Of a DNA stretch of 64,000 bases, positions 46,296 to 54,621 are shown piece by piece. The stretch is from Stagnihabitans lacustris (GTDB lineage Bacteria > Pseudomonadota > Alphaproteobacteria > Rhodobacterales > Rhodobacteraceae). The notes under the pieces were generated by a model that was given only the letters and a program-made list of their open reading frames with translations, ran no database searches and was not told the origin of the DNA. Every line of letters begins with the position of its first letter. Position 1 is the stretch's first letter. The stretch is taken from positions 180,955 to 244,954 of the forward strand of contig NZ_JAPDGS010000006.1 of assembly GCF_025950525.1 (NCBI RefSeq), read 5' to 3'. Position numbers and translations under genes: made by a program.

Positions 46296-46325
46296 GACCT
46301 ACCATGACAAGTCTGGACCCAAAAG

Positions 46326-46354
46326 AAAACCCCGGGCACCCGACCCGGGGTTTT
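46326..46354 (-). terminator. intrinsic terminator downstream of the corrinoid protein gene
   Basis: A perfect 11-bp stem, AAAACCCCGGG (46326-46336) with CCCGGGGTTTT (46344-46354). Read on the minus strand it is followed by CTTTTGGG, giving a U-rich tail. It would attenuate read-through into the DUF1638 gene. Confidence 0.8.
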
Positions 46355-46377
46355 GGCGCTCTGTTTCAGCTGCGTAG

Positions 46378-46395
46378 CCCGGGGTATACCCCGGG
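46378..46395. repeat. palindrome CCCGGGGTATACCCCGGG, second copy
   Basis: Identical 18-bp palindrome to that at 17796, preceded by GCGTAG (46372-46377), nine bases from the end of the corrinoid protein gene. Confidence 0.8.
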
Positions 46396-46403
46396 GCCGA
46401 GGA

Positions 46404-47102
46404 TCAGATGTTCGGCTGATTGTGCTTGCGCGCAACGAAGGCCTTGGCGGTTTCCACGGCCACGGCCGCATCGCGGCAATAGGCATCCGCACCGATGGCA
46501 CGGCCGAATTCCTCGTTCAGCGGCGCGCCGCCGACCAGCACGATATAGTCGTCGCGCAGGCCCTTTTCCTTCATCGTGTCGATCACGACTTTCATATAGG
46601 GCATCGTGGTGGTCAGCAGGGCCGACATGCCCAGGATATCGGGCTGTTCCGATTCCAGCGCCGCCAGATAGCTTTCGACCGAGTTGTTGATCCCCAGATC
46701 CTTCACCTCGAAGCCCGCGCCTTCCATCATCATGCCGACAAGGTTCTTGCCGATGTCATGGATGTCGCCCTTGACGGTGCCAATCACCATCTTGCCCATC
46801 CGCGGCGCGCCGGTTTCGGCCAGCAGCGGCTTGAGGATGAACATGCCACCCTTCATCGCATTGGCGGCCAACAGCACTTCGGGAACGAACAGGATGCCGT
46901 CGCGGAAGTCGGCGCCGACGATGGTCATGCCGGCGACCAGCGCCTTGGTCAGGACGTCATAGGGCGTCCAGCCGCGTGCGATCAGGATGTTGACGCCCTC
47001 TTCGATCTCTTCCTTCAGACCGTCGTAAAGGTCGTCATGCATCTGCAAGACCAGCTCGTCGTCAGAAAGTTCAGAGAGGATGATTTCGTCGTCGTCGGCC
47101 AT
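46404..47102 (-). CDS. corrinoid (B12-binding) methyltransfer protein
   Basis: A 232-residue protein of the MtbC/MttC class. An N-terminal cap domain (about 15-100, LYDGLKEEIEEGVNILIARGWTPYDVLTKAL) precedes the cobalamin domain with the DxHxxG motif GTVKGDIHDIGKNL at about 110-123, whose His coordinates cobalt. GMSALLTTTMPYM and LVGGAPLNEEF are the other B12 loops. It shuttles methyl groups between a methylated substrate and an acceptor. Start ATG 47102. Substrate unknown; nearby DUF1638 and the betaine-homocysteine-type enzyme suggest methylated-amine or betaine metabolism. It diverges from the radical SAM gene. Confidence 0.92.
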   Translation of the reverse strand: MADDDEIILSELSDDELVLQMHDDLYDGLKEEIEEGVNILIARGWTPYDVLTKALVAGMTIVGADFRDGILFVPEVLLAANAMKGGMFILKPLLAETGAPRMGKMVIGTVKGDIHDIGKNLVGMMMEGAGFEVKDLGINNSVESYLAALESEQPDILGMSALLTTTMPYMKVVIDTMKEKGLRDDYIVLVGGAPLNEEFGRAIGADAYCRDAAVAVETAKAFVARKHNQPNI

Positions 47103-47300
47103 GGGTCTGCTCCTGAAAGCGTTTGGCAAGTGATGGGGCCTGAACGCCCCACACACTATTCCCTTACCGACATGCCCCGGATGAAAGCCGACAGCAAGGG
47201 GGTTTCACCTTGGAATAGCGCGGGTTTCTTGACAAGAGGTCAAGGGGAATGTGCCTTTTGCCCCCTTGGCGTTGTTCGCCTTGTGTTCTAATCTTGATCC

Positions 47301-48392
47301 ATGGAAACCAAGGCCGCCACCATCCTGCCGGGCCAGAAGCTGCGCGCCCGTGGCGCCGCAAGCAACGCTGTGGGCCGCTATGAAGGCGCCCTGCGCCTGG
47401 CCTATGACGACGGTTGGGACATCCCCCACGACGAGCGCCTGGTGCGCACAGAGGTGCGCATCGAAAATCCCCGTTCGGCCATCACCTACAACCAATCCCC
47501 CGACCTGCCTTTCGACCGGTCGATCAACCCTTACCGCGGCTGCGAACATGGCTGCGTCTATTGCTTTGCGCGCCCCAGCCATGCCTGGCTGAACCTCTCG
47601 CCCGGCCTGGATTTTGAGACGAAGCTTATCGCCCGCCCCGGCATCGGCGCTGTGCTGGACCGCGAGTTGCGCGCCAAGACCTACCGTCCCGCCGTGATTG
47701 CCCTTGGCACCAACACCGATCCTTATCAGCCGATCGAGGCCGAGCATCGCGTGATGCGCGAGGTGCTGGAGGTGCTGATGGCCCATCGCCATCCCGTAGC
47801 GATCACGACCAAGGGCACGCTGATCGAGCGTGACCTTGACATCCTGGCCCCGATGGCAGCGCAGGGCCTTTTGCGGGTGGGCATGACGGTGACAACGCTG
47901 GAGGACGATTTGTCGCGTCGGATGGAGCCCCGCGTGCCCCGCCCCGCCCGCCGGCTGCAGACGATCCGGCGGCTGACCGATGCGGGGGTGCCGGTGCGGG
48001 TCATGGTCTCGCCCTTGATCCCGGGCCTGTCGGATCACGAGCTGGAGCCGATCCTCCAGGCCGCCAAGACGGCAGGCGCCGTCGCTGCCAGCTGGATCCA
48101 TTTGCGCCTGCCGCTTGAGGTCTCGGGCCTGTTTCAAGAGTGGCTGGCCCAGCATTACCCCGACCGCGCCGCCAAGGTCATGGGCCGCGTCCGAGAGTTG
48201 CATGGCGGCAAGGAGTACGACGCGGCCTTTGGCCAGCGTTTTCGCGGGCAGGGGCTGTGGGCCGATCTGATGCGCAAGCGGTTCAAGGTGGCGACGGAAA
48301 GGCTTGGCCTGAACCCGGACCTGCCGCCGCTGCGCTGCGACCTTTTCCGCCCTCCGACGGGGCAGGGCGCGCAAATGGGCTTCGACCTCTAG
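47301..48392 (+). CDS. PA0069-family radical SAM protein
   Basis: A 363-residue radical SAM enzyme. The Fe4S4 motif CEHGCVYC (Cys-x3-Cys-x2-Cys) sits in RSINPYRGCEHGCVYCFARPSHAW at about 75-98, matching the PA0069 or SplB-like group. ALGTNTDPYQPIEAEHR and ITTKGTLIERD follow as in that family. Function unknown; the group is often annotated as spore-photoproduct-lyase-like. ATG 47301; the upstream gap to the divergent corrinoid gene is 198 bp without a B12-riboswitch box that I could find. Confidence 0.88.
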   Translation: METKAATILPGQKLRARGAASNAVGRYEGALRLAYDDGWDIPHDERLVRTEVRIENPRSAITYNQSPDLPFDRSINPYRGCEHGCVYCFARPSHAWLNLSPGLDFETKLIARPGIGAVLDRELRAKTYRPAVIALGTNTDPYQPIEAEHRVMREVLEVLMAHRHPVAITTKGTLIERDLDILAPMAAQGLLRVGMTVTTLEDDLSRRMEPRVPRPARRLQTIRRLTDAGVPVRVMVSPLIPGLSDHELEPILQAAKTAGAVAASWIHLRLPLEVSGLFQEWLAQHYPDRAAKVMGRVRELHGGKEYDAAFGQRFRGQGLWADLMRKRFKVATERLGLNPDLPPLRCDLFRPPTGQGAQMGFDL

Positions 48393-48618
48393 CCCGGGGC
48401 AATCTCGTGGCTGCCCGAGCTTGGCGAAGCCCGCCGGGAGAGGTCTGGAGAGGGCAGCGCCCTCTTCAGCCGGGGCCGCCGCGCGGGCCGAGGGCTTGCC
48501 CGAGGCCCCCCGGTTCCGAAATCGCAACCGGTAAAAGGACACCCGGGGCGTTTCCCCCGGGCCAGGCTGCTTGTCCAAAGCGCCAATCCTGCGGCGAAAG
48601 TCTTGGCGACCTGTGGCC

Positions 48619-49623
48619 TTACCCCCTGCGGCGACGCTCGCGCTTTTCGGGACCATTGCCATCCGTGCCATCGCTTGCGGACGAAAACGCCCCCAGCTTG
48701 GCCTGGATATCCTCGGCCGTCGGCGCAGGCCCGCGCGGCCGTGTCTCCAGCGCGTGGCGCATCGCGGCCAGATGTTCCGGCATCGTGCCGCAGCAGCCGC
48801 CGATGATCTTGACGCCCGCATCCCGCGCCAGGACCGCATATTCGCCCATCAACTCCGGCGTGCCGTCGTAATGGATATGGCCCTCGTGATACTTCGGGAT
48901 GCCCGCATTGCCCTTGGCGATCAAGGGCCGCGTGGTCCCGGTGGCCGCAAAGCCCAGCACCGTCCGCATCAGGTCCGAGGCCCCCACGCCGCAATTGGCG
49001 CCAAAGGCCAGGGGCGGCACGGCCATGCCCTCGACCTTCTTGGCCAGATCGGCCGAGGTGATCCCCATCATCGTGCGCCCGGCCGTGTCAAAGCTCATCG
49101 TGCCGGCCCAGGGCAGGCCCACGGCTTGGGCTGCTTCCGCGGCTGCGGCATATTCCTCAAAGGCCGACATGGTCTCGATCCAGGCGACATCGGCACCGCC
49201 GGCCTTCAGACCTTCCATCTGCTCGGTAAAGATCTCCACCGCCAGCGCATGGGTCATGGTCCCCATCGGCTGGAAAATCTCGCCCGTAGGTCCGACCGAC
49301 CCCGCGACCACAACCACCCGCCCCGAGGCATCGGCGATCTCGCGGCCCAATTCCGCTGCCACCTTGTTCAGCTCGTGCACGCGACCTTGGGCCTGGTGCA
49401 GCTTCAGCCGCGCCGCATTGCCGCCGAACGTGTTGGTGAGAAAGATATCCGATCCGGCATCCACCGCGGCCTTGTAAAGCTTGCGGATGTTTTGCGGCTG
49501 ATCGGTGTTCCAGAACTCCGGCGGCTCGCCCGAGGACAGGCCCATGTTGAACAGGTTCGTCCCCGTGGCGCCATCGGCCAGAAGCCAGTCACGGGTGGAC
49601 AGAAGTTTGGACAAAGCATCCAT
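48619..49623 (-). CDS. betaine--homocysteine S-methyltransferase-like protein
   Basis: A 334-residue zinc methyltransferase of the homocysteine S-methyltransferase superfamily. The start LLADGATGTNLFNMGL is typical; zinc ligands are the Cys in GANCGVGASD and the Cys pair in IIGGCCGTMPEHL. A C-terminal basic tail (EKRERRRRG) is outside the barrel. Start ATG 49623 (MDALSKLLSTRDWLLADG). It is the bmt-type enzyme that rhodobacters use to move a methyl from glycine betaine to homocysteine; betaine specificity is inferred from the family. Confidence 0.87.
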   Translation of the reverse strand: MDALSKLLSTRDWLLADGATGTNLFNMGLSSGEPPEFWNTDQPQNIRKLYKAAVDAGSDIFLTNTFGGNAARLKLHQAQGRVHELNKVAAELGREIADASGRVVVVAGSVGPTGEIFQPMGTMTHALAVEIFTEQMEGLKAGGADVAWIETMSAFEEYAAAAEAAQAVGLPWAGTMSFDTAGRTMMGITSADLAKKVEGMAVPPLAFGANCGVGASDLMRTVLGFAATGTTRPLIAKGNAGIPKYHEGHIHYDGTPELMGEYAVLARDAGVKIIGGCCGTMPEHLAAMRHALETRPRGPAPTAEDIQAKLGAFSSASDGTDGNGPEKRERRRRG

Positions 49624-49640
49624 GGAAGGCCTCCGGGGAA

Positions 49641-49699
49641 GGCTCCAGGTCACGCCCGGAGCGGCGGATAAAGGCTCCGGGTCAAGCCCGGAGCGGCGG
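49641..49699. repeat. 27-bp direct repeat, each copy a hairpin
   Basis: GGCTCC(A/G)GGTCA(C/A)GCCCGGAGC followed by GGCGG occurs at 49641-49667 and 49673-49699. In copy 2 the arms GCTCCGGG/CCCGGAGC are perfect; copy 1 has one mismatch. It lies upstream of the methyltransferase start. Confidence 0.8.
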
Positions 49700-49756
49700 G
49701 GGAATGTGACGGGCGGCGCGCGCACCACCATCGGGCGCGCCGCAACCCAGACGCAA

Positions 49757-49786
49757 AGCCGCCCCGGGGCCAGGCCCGGGGCGGCT
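49757..49786 (-). terminator. strong hairpin downstream of the zeta inhibitor gene
   Basis: A perfect 12-bp stem AGCCGCCCCGGG/CCCGGGGCGGCT around six bases, directly after the DUF1476 gene on the minus strand, followed by only TTT. Probable terminator. Confidence 0.7.
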
Positions 49787-49792
49787 CTGGTG

Positions 49793-50107
49793 TCAGATTT
49801 CGCCCATCAACTGGGCTTTGGCCACCGGCAGCATCTCGGCCATCTTGCCGCGGATCTGATCGGCCGAGGCCTTGTCGCCCAGGTCGGCGGACAGTTTGCG
49901 GACGACGTCTTCGATGCCGGCCTCTTCGAAATCAGCACTGACGACTTCGACCGCATAGGCGGCCGCGTCATCGCCCGATTTGCCCAGCAGTTCGGCCGCC
50001 CAAAGGCCCACCAGCTTGTTGCGCCGGGCCTCGGCGCGGAACTGCATCTCGGCATCATGCGCGAACTTGGATTCGAAAGCGTTCTCGCGGTCGTCAAAGG
50101 TGGTCAT
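49793..50107 (-). CDS. F1-ATPase inhibitor zeta-type protein (DUF1476)
   Basis: A 104-residue DUF1476 protein, the family that includes the zeta inhibitor of Paracoccus denitrificans F1Fo-ATP synthase. It starts MTTFDDRENAFESKFAHDAEMQFRAEARRNKLVGLWAAELLGKSG, which matches the inhibitory N-terminus and the four-helix core of zeta. In Paracoccus this binds F1 to block ATP hydrolysis; in many other species inhibition is weak. Start ATG 50107. Divergent from purC across 247 bp. Confidence 0.92.
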   Translation of the reverse strand: MTTFDDRENAFESKFAHDAEMQFRAEARRNKLVGLWAAELLGKSGDDAAAYAVEVVSADFEEAGIEDVVRKLSADLGDKASADQIRGKMAEMLPVAKAQLMGEI

Positions 50108-50152
50108 GGTCAGGCCCCTTGGTTGCATGTTTCCCCTCATATGCCCGCGCGC

Positions 50153-50262
50153 GGGCTTTCCTGCAAGGGGCGGGCTTTTCTGCACCGAGGTCTTTCCCGC
50201 ACCGAGAGGCTTTCTCGCCGGGGGGGCTTTCCTGACGGGGGGAGCTTTCCTGCCGGGTCTGA
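50153..50262. repeat. about six imperfect 19-bp repeats upstream of purC
   Basis: The unit reads roughly GGGCTTTCCTGCACGGGG and recurs from 50153 to 50262 with drift (GGGCTTTCCTGC, GGGCTTTTCTGCACCGAG, GTCTTTCCCGCACCGAGA, GGCTTTCTCG, GGCTTTCCTGACGGGG, GAGCTTTCCTGCCGGG). It fills the divergent DUF1476/purC gap. Confidence 0.65.
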
Positions 50263-50354
50263 CGCCCACACCTTGCCGCGCCTTGGCCCTTCGCGTATAG
50301 CCCAAACCGAAAGGGTTCCGCATGCCGGGGCCCCAATGGTGTTTCGGGATACAT

Positions 50355-51107
50355 ATGGCACGGCGCAAGAAGGTCTATGAGGGCAAGGCGAAGATCCTTT
50401 ACGAAGGTCCCGAGCCCGGCACCCTGATCCAGTATTTCAAGGATGAGGGCGTTCCTGGCCCGTCTTCCGAGGAATCGGCCACCTTCGAAGGCAAGGGGGT
50501 CTTGAACAACCGCCTGTCCGAATTCTTCATGGCCGGGCTGAATGCCATCGGCGTGCCCACCCATTTCATCCGCCGCATCAACATGCGCGAACAGCTGGTG
50601 CGCGAGGCCGAGATCATCCCGCTGCAAGTCGTCGTGCGCAACTTTGCCGCCGGAGACCTCTCGAACCGCTTGGGCATCCCCGAGGGCACGCCCCTGCCGC
50701 GGCCCATCGTCGAATATTATTACAAGGACCCGCGGCTGAACCTGCCGCTGGTGTCCGAGGAACATATCATCGCCTTTGGCTGGGCCAGCCAGCAGGACCT
50801 GGATGATATCATCGCGCTCGCCCTGCGGGTCAACGACTTCCTGTCCGGCGTCATGCTGGGCGTGGGCACCCGTCTGGCCGATTTCCGGCTGGAGATCGGG
50901 CGGATCTGGGATGGCGACTTCATGCGGCTGATCGTCGCTGACGAGCTGTCGGCCGACAGCTGCCGCCTGTGGGACCTGCGCCGCCCCGAGGGCGCGCCCG
51001 GTGCCGAGCCCGGCCCCATGGCCGATGTCTATTCCGAACTGGCGCGGCGCCTGGGGGTTCTGCCCTCGAACGTCACCCATGCGCCAAAACCCACCCTGAT
51101 CAACTGA
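50355..51107 (+). CDS. purC: phosphoribosylaminoimidazole-succinocarboxamide synthase
   Basis: A 250-residue SAICAR synthase joining aspartate to CAIR in purine synthesis. KVYEGKAKILYEG at residues 6-18 is the ATP-binding start, with FKDEGVPGPSSEESATFEGKGVLNNRLSEFFM and YYKDPRLNLPLVSEEHI conserved. Start ATG 50355 (MARRKKVYEG); the frame upstream is a shadow. purS follows 11 bp later, so a purC-purS operon is likely, with purL/purQ elsewhere. Confidence 0.96.
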   Translation: MARRKKVYEGKAKILYEGPEPGTLIQYFKDEGVPGPSSEESATFEGKGVLNNRLSEFFMAGLNAIGVPTHFIRRINMREQLVREAEIIPLQVVVRNFAAGDLSNRLGIPEGTPLPRPIVEYYYKDPRLNLPLVSEEHIIAFGWASQQDLDDIIALALRVNDFLSGVMLGVGTRLADFRLEIGRIWDGDFMRLIVADELSADSCRLWDLRRPEGAPGAEPGPMADVYSELARRLGVLPSNVTHAPKPTLIN

Positions 51108-51118
51108 AAGGTTTGCCG

Positions 51119-51352
51119 ATGAAAGCCCGTGTCACCGTCATGCTGAAAGCCGGCGTCCTGGATGTGCAGGGCGAGGCCGTGCGCCACGCCCTGGGGACCC
51201 TGGGCTTCGAGGGCGTCAACGGCGTTCGCCAGGGCAAGGTGATCGAGCTGGACTTGGCCGATCAAGACAATGCCGATGAGGCGGTCAAGACGATGTGCGA
51301 AAAGCTGCTGGCCAATACGGTCATCGAAAGCTACCGCGTCGAGATCCTGTAA
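51119..51352 (+). CDS. purS: phosphoribosylformylglycinamidine synthase subunit PurS
   Basis: A 77-residue small subunit (MKARVTVMLKAGVLDVQGEAV) that joins PurL and PurQ to form the FGAM synthase complex. FEGVNGVRQGKVIELDL and the C-terminal ESYRVEIL are conserved. Too short for many automatic calls, but clear. Terminator 19 bp downstream. Confidence 0.95.
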   Translation: MKARVTVMLKAGVLDVQGEAVRHALGTLGFEGVNGVRQGKVIELDLADQDNADEAVKTMCEKLLANTVIESYRVEIL

Positions 51353-51370
51353 GCCAGGCAGCCTTGCCCG

Positions 51371-51400
51371 AAAGGCCCCCCGCGTGGGGGCCTTTTGTTT
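51371..51400 (+). terminator. intrinsic terminator of purC-purS
   Basis: A perfect stem AAAGGCCCCC/GGGGGCCTTT around CGCGT, followed by TGTTTT. A clear Rho-independent terminator. Confidence 0.93.
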
Positions 51401-51461
51401 TGCGGTCACGGGTTTCGCTGGGGGCCTCTGCCCGCTAGGCTGCGGCCAAAAGGAGAGCCCC

Positions 51462-52499
51462 ATGAGAGCCGCCGTCCTGCGCGCATACCGCGCCGACCTT
51501 AGCCTGGAAACCGTCCCCGATCCGGTCTGCGAAGCCGATGGCGTGGTCCTCAGGGTCCTGTCCTGCGGGATCTGCCGCAGCGATTGGCATGGCTGGGTTG
51601 GCGAACACGCCCGCGTCAAGCCGGGCGCCATCCCGGGCCACGAATACTGCGGCGAGGTCGTCGAGGCCGGCCCCCTGGCCAAGTTCCGCGTCGGAGAGCG
51701 GGTGATCGCGCCCTTTATCCTCGCCTGCGGAGAGTGCCCCGAATGTCGCTCCGGCCAATCCACCACCTGCGGCAACCAGCGCGTGCCGGGTTTTGGCGAG
51801 CCCGGGGCCTATGCGGAATTTATCTCGGTGCCGCGGTCGCATAACCTGGCCTTGTTGCCGGAAAGCCTGTCTCCGGCGCTGGCGGCGGGCTTGGGATGCC
51901 GCGTGACCACGGCCTATCACGCGTTGACGGGGCGGGCGGCCCTGCAGGCGGGGGAGTGGTTGGCGATCCATGGCACGGGCGGGGTTGGGCTCTCGGCGCT
52001 CTTGATCGGGCGGGCTTTGGGGGCGCGGATCATCGCGGTGGATGTGGTGCCCGAAAGGCTGGAACACGCCCTTGGGCTGGGGGCAGAGTGCGCTTTCGAC
52101 GCCCGGGATGGCGATGTGGCAGAGGCGATCCGCGAGGCGACCCGGGGCGGCGCCCATGTCTCGCTGGAGGCTTTGGGGATACCGGCCACGCTGAACGCCT
52201 CGATCGACTGTCTCAGGCCGCTGGGCCGCCACATCCAGATCGGGATGCCGACGGGGCATCATGCGAAGGTCGAGGTCAATATGCTGGCGGTCTATATGAA
52301 ACAGCTGTCGCTGTTTGCCAGCCGGGGGATGCCGGCCTGGCGCTATCCGTCGCTGCTGTCGCTGATCGAGACGGGGAAGGTCGACGTCCGCCCCATCGTG
52401 GCGCGGCAGGTGGCGCTGTCCGAAGCAAGCCGCGAGCTGCGCGCCTTTGACGGCCCGATGCCGCCCGGCGTGGCGGTGATCACCGACTTCGCGGGGTGA
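51462..52499 (+). CDS. zinc-dependent alcohol dehydrogenase (MDR family)
   Basis: A 345-residue medium-chain dehydrogenase. Catalytic zinc region CGICRSDWHGWVG and GHEYCGEVVEAG; the four structural zinc cysteines are in CGECPECRSGQSTTC; NAD(P) loop HGTGGVGLSALLIG at about 172-185. The HPLGRHIQIG-like segment and YMKQLSLFASRGMPAWRYP near the C-terminus resemble alcohol/sorbitol-type enzymes. ATG 51462 has AGGAG upstream. Substrate unknown; no pathway neighbours. Confidence 0.88.
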   Translation: MRAAVLRAYRADLSLETVPDPVCEADGVVLRVLSCGICRSDWHGWVGEHARVKPGAIPGHEYCGEVVEAGPLAKFRVGERVIAPFILACGECPECRSGQSTTCGNQRVPGFGEPGAYAEFISVPRSHNLALLPESLSPALAAGLGCRVTTAYHALTGRAALQAGEWLAIHGTGGVGLSALLIGRALGARIIAVDVVPERLEHALGLGAECAFDARDGDVAEAIREATRGGAHVSLEALGIPATLNASIDCLRPLGRHIQIGMPTGHHAKVEVNMLAVYMKQLSLFASRGMPAWRYPSLLSLIETGKVDVRPIVARQVALSEASRELRAFDGPMPPGVAVITDFAG

Positions 52500-53064
52500 T
52501 CGGGGGTGATTGGGGGGTGGCCAACTACGGGGGGCCCGTTAACGGGGGCCAAGGGGGCCTCGGGCAAAGCCCTCGGCCCGCGCGGCGGCCCCGGCCGGAG
52601 CGGGCTTCGCCCGCTCCGGCGCGCTGGACCTGACAGGTCTGGTGCGCGGTTATGGCGCAAGGGTGAGTGTCTGGACCAAATCGAAAGCCATTGCGGAGCC
52701 GAGGCAGGGGGCGCTGCCCCCGAGGCCTTGCGGCCTCTCCCCCGGGATATTTGGGTCAGTATGAAAGCGGAGGGCGGAGCGTCGCTTGGCAGAGGCTGGG
52801 TCATGATCCCCAAGGCCCAATCCCCAGGGTTCCCAACGGCATGATACCCGAGGGGGCAAGTCGGGTGTCTTGCATCGCATAGGCCCCAAGCATGTTCCCC
52901 CAAGCGCGGACAAGCGGCTGATGGCCCGCCCCCCCTGCGGTCTGCTGGATCTGTCCTTCCCTTGCGCTTTCACACGGACGCAAATATTCCCGCCGGAGGC
53001 CTCTGAGCCGCAGGGCGTCCGCCCGCAGGCGAGGCAAAGGCTTGCGCGCCAGCGCTCGTTTGAG
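52500..53064. repeat. 565-bp gap with hairpin and outward-facing AAATATCCC elements (copies g and h)
   Basis: The hairpin GCCGGAGCGGGC/GCCCGCTCCGGC around TTC is at 52594-52620. Minus-strand element copy g is at 52741-52767 (CTTTCATACTGACC then CAAATATCCCGGG) and plus-strand copy h at 52967-52999 (CTTTCACACGGACG then CAAATATTCCCGCCGGAGG). They face apart, as at 45162/45243. No gene is supported between the alcohol dehydrogenase and CRTAC1 genes. Confidence 0.65.
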
Positions 53065-54621
53065 TCAGCGTTTGATGGCGGGGTCGCCCTTGGGCAGGTG
53101 GTAGAACCCGTCGGCTGCGAGGCTTTGCCAGGCGCCCTGCGTGCCGTCCGGCCAGATCACCCGGACCTCGGCCGCCTCTGCCGCCCCCAGCCCGAAGTGG
53201 CGCCAGCCGATCTGGCCGCCGCCCTGGCCGCCGCCCACCGTCAGCTCACGCCTCTGCACGCGTTCGCCCACCCTGACCTCGATCCAACCGCCCACCGCGT
53301 CGCGGTTTGCCCCCGGCGCCTGGGGCGCCAGCATCAGCCAATGGCCCAAGGGCGCGCCCGCCGTATCCGAACCGGTGTTGCGCCAGACCTCGGCCCCGGC
53401 GTTGCGATTGGCCGCCACCAGGTCCAGCCGCCCGTCGCCATCCAGATCGACCACCGAACCGCCGCGGCCTTGGCGCATCGAGGCCACGCCCGCGCGGTCG
53501 CCCGCCTCGGTAAAGCCCGTATCGCCGCCCAAAAGCAGGTTGTTCGGGTCATCCTTGGCGAAATCCGGCATGGCCGAGACATTGCCCTTCACCACGTAAA
53601 GATCGACATAGCCGTCGTCGTTCACGTCCTGCAACTCGGCGTGCCAGCCGGTCGAGGGGCGCGCGTCCCCGCCGACATAGGGCCGATGCGCCGTGGCGCC
53701 CAGGCCAAAGGCCACGTCCTTGAACTGCGCCTTGCCCGGGCCATCCGCCAGGGTCTGCAGCTTTTGATCGGCCATCGAGGTCAGGTAGTAATCGGGGTAA
53801 AGATCGCCGTTCACATCGGCGCTGGCGATGCCCATGCCCCAGATTTTCAACGGTTTCCAGCCCTCGTCGGGGCCATAAAGCCGGGGCTCCGCCTCCAGGT
53901 GCCACAGCTGTTCGGTGCCGCCCTTGTAGTATTCCCGGTCGTTGGACACCCGCAGACTGGGCCGCCCCGACAGGTTCCAATCGGTGAACAGCATCGACAG
54001 CGCGCAGAACGCGGGCTTCAACGCGAGGGGGGCGGCAAACCCCTGACCCTTGGGCCGGTAAAGCCGGTTTTCGGTGCAGGACCCCCAGGGGAAGGCCTCT
54101 TCCTTGCGGTCGATATAGCTGCCGACGGCCAGGGTCGGCCAGGTGGCCCCCGGCTCCCAGGTGGCGGCAAATGCGGTGGACCACAGGTCGCCGCCGTCAA
54201 AGCCCCAGGCCTCGTTGGCGCGTTGGAACTGACACTCCCCCAGGCCGCGCATCACCAGATCCTCGCCAGACCGCAGGACGACCAGGTCCATCACCCCGTC
54301 GCTGTCCACGTCCAGCGGCCAGGCGCCCGTCACCCGATCGGCCTCCAGCCCCGAGACCTGCGGCGCAAAGGCCAGTTTGCCCGGCGTGCTTTGGTTCCGG
54401 TAAAGCGCCGCGGGCGATGTGCCGCCGGCAAAGAACAGCTCTGGCAGGCCGTCGCCCGAACAATCAAAGGCCGCAACCCCGCCGCCCACCATGAATTCCC
54501 AATCGCCCGTATAGGCATGGGCGATCCCCGATGTCGCGGTCTGGTCTTGAAAGACCGGCACCTGGGGTTCGGCCAGGGCGGGGGCCGCCAGCGTCAGGGT
54601 CAGGATCAGATGCGCCTTCAT
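53065..54621 (-). CDS. CRTAC1-family FG-GAP/VCBS repeat protein
   Basis: A 518-residue exported protein. The signal peptide MKAHLILTLTLAAPALA precedes a beta-propeller built from FG-GAP repeats with calcium-type DxDxDG loops (DVDSDGVMD; DVNGDLYPDY; DVNDDGYVDLY; DLDGDGRLDLV). The C-terminal ASPIC/UnbV-like domain contains GHWLMLAPQAPGANRDAVGG and VIWPDGTQGAWQSL. Start ATG 54621 (the frame runs far upstream as a shadow of the haloperoxidase). It overlaps the haloperoxidase stop by four bases (ATGA). Probable periplasmic partner or adhesin-like protein. Confidence 0.9.
   Translation of the reverse strand: MKAHLILTLTLAAPALAEPQVPVFQDQTATSGIAHAYTGDWEFMVGGGVAAFDCSGDGLPELFFAGGTSPAALYRNQSTPGKLAFAPQVSGLEADRVTGAWPLDVDSDGVMDLVVLRSGEDLVMRGLGECQFQRANEAWGFDGGDLWSTAFAATWEPGATWPTLAVGSYIDRKEEAFPWGSCTENRLYRPKGQGFAAPLALKPAFCALSMLFTDWNLSGRPSLRVSNDREYYKGGTEQLWHLEAEPRLYGPDEGWKPLKIWGMGIASADVNGDLYPDYYLTSMADQKLQTLADGPGKAQFKDVAFGLGATAHRPYVGGDARPSTGWHAELQDVNDDGYVDLYVVKGNVSAMPDFAKDDPNNLLLGGDTGFTEAGDRAGVASMRQGRGGSVVDLDGDGRLDLVAANRNAGAEVWRNTGSDTAGAPLGHWLMLAPQAPGANRDAVGGWIEVRVGERVQRRELTVGGGQGGGQIGWRHFGLGAAEAAEVRVIWPDGTQGAWQSLAADGFYHLPKGDPAIKR

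Noticed and set aside
47103..47300. Cobalamin riboswitch before the corrinoid protein gene
   Set aside because: No B12-box-like sequence or matching structure found by eye on the minus strand.
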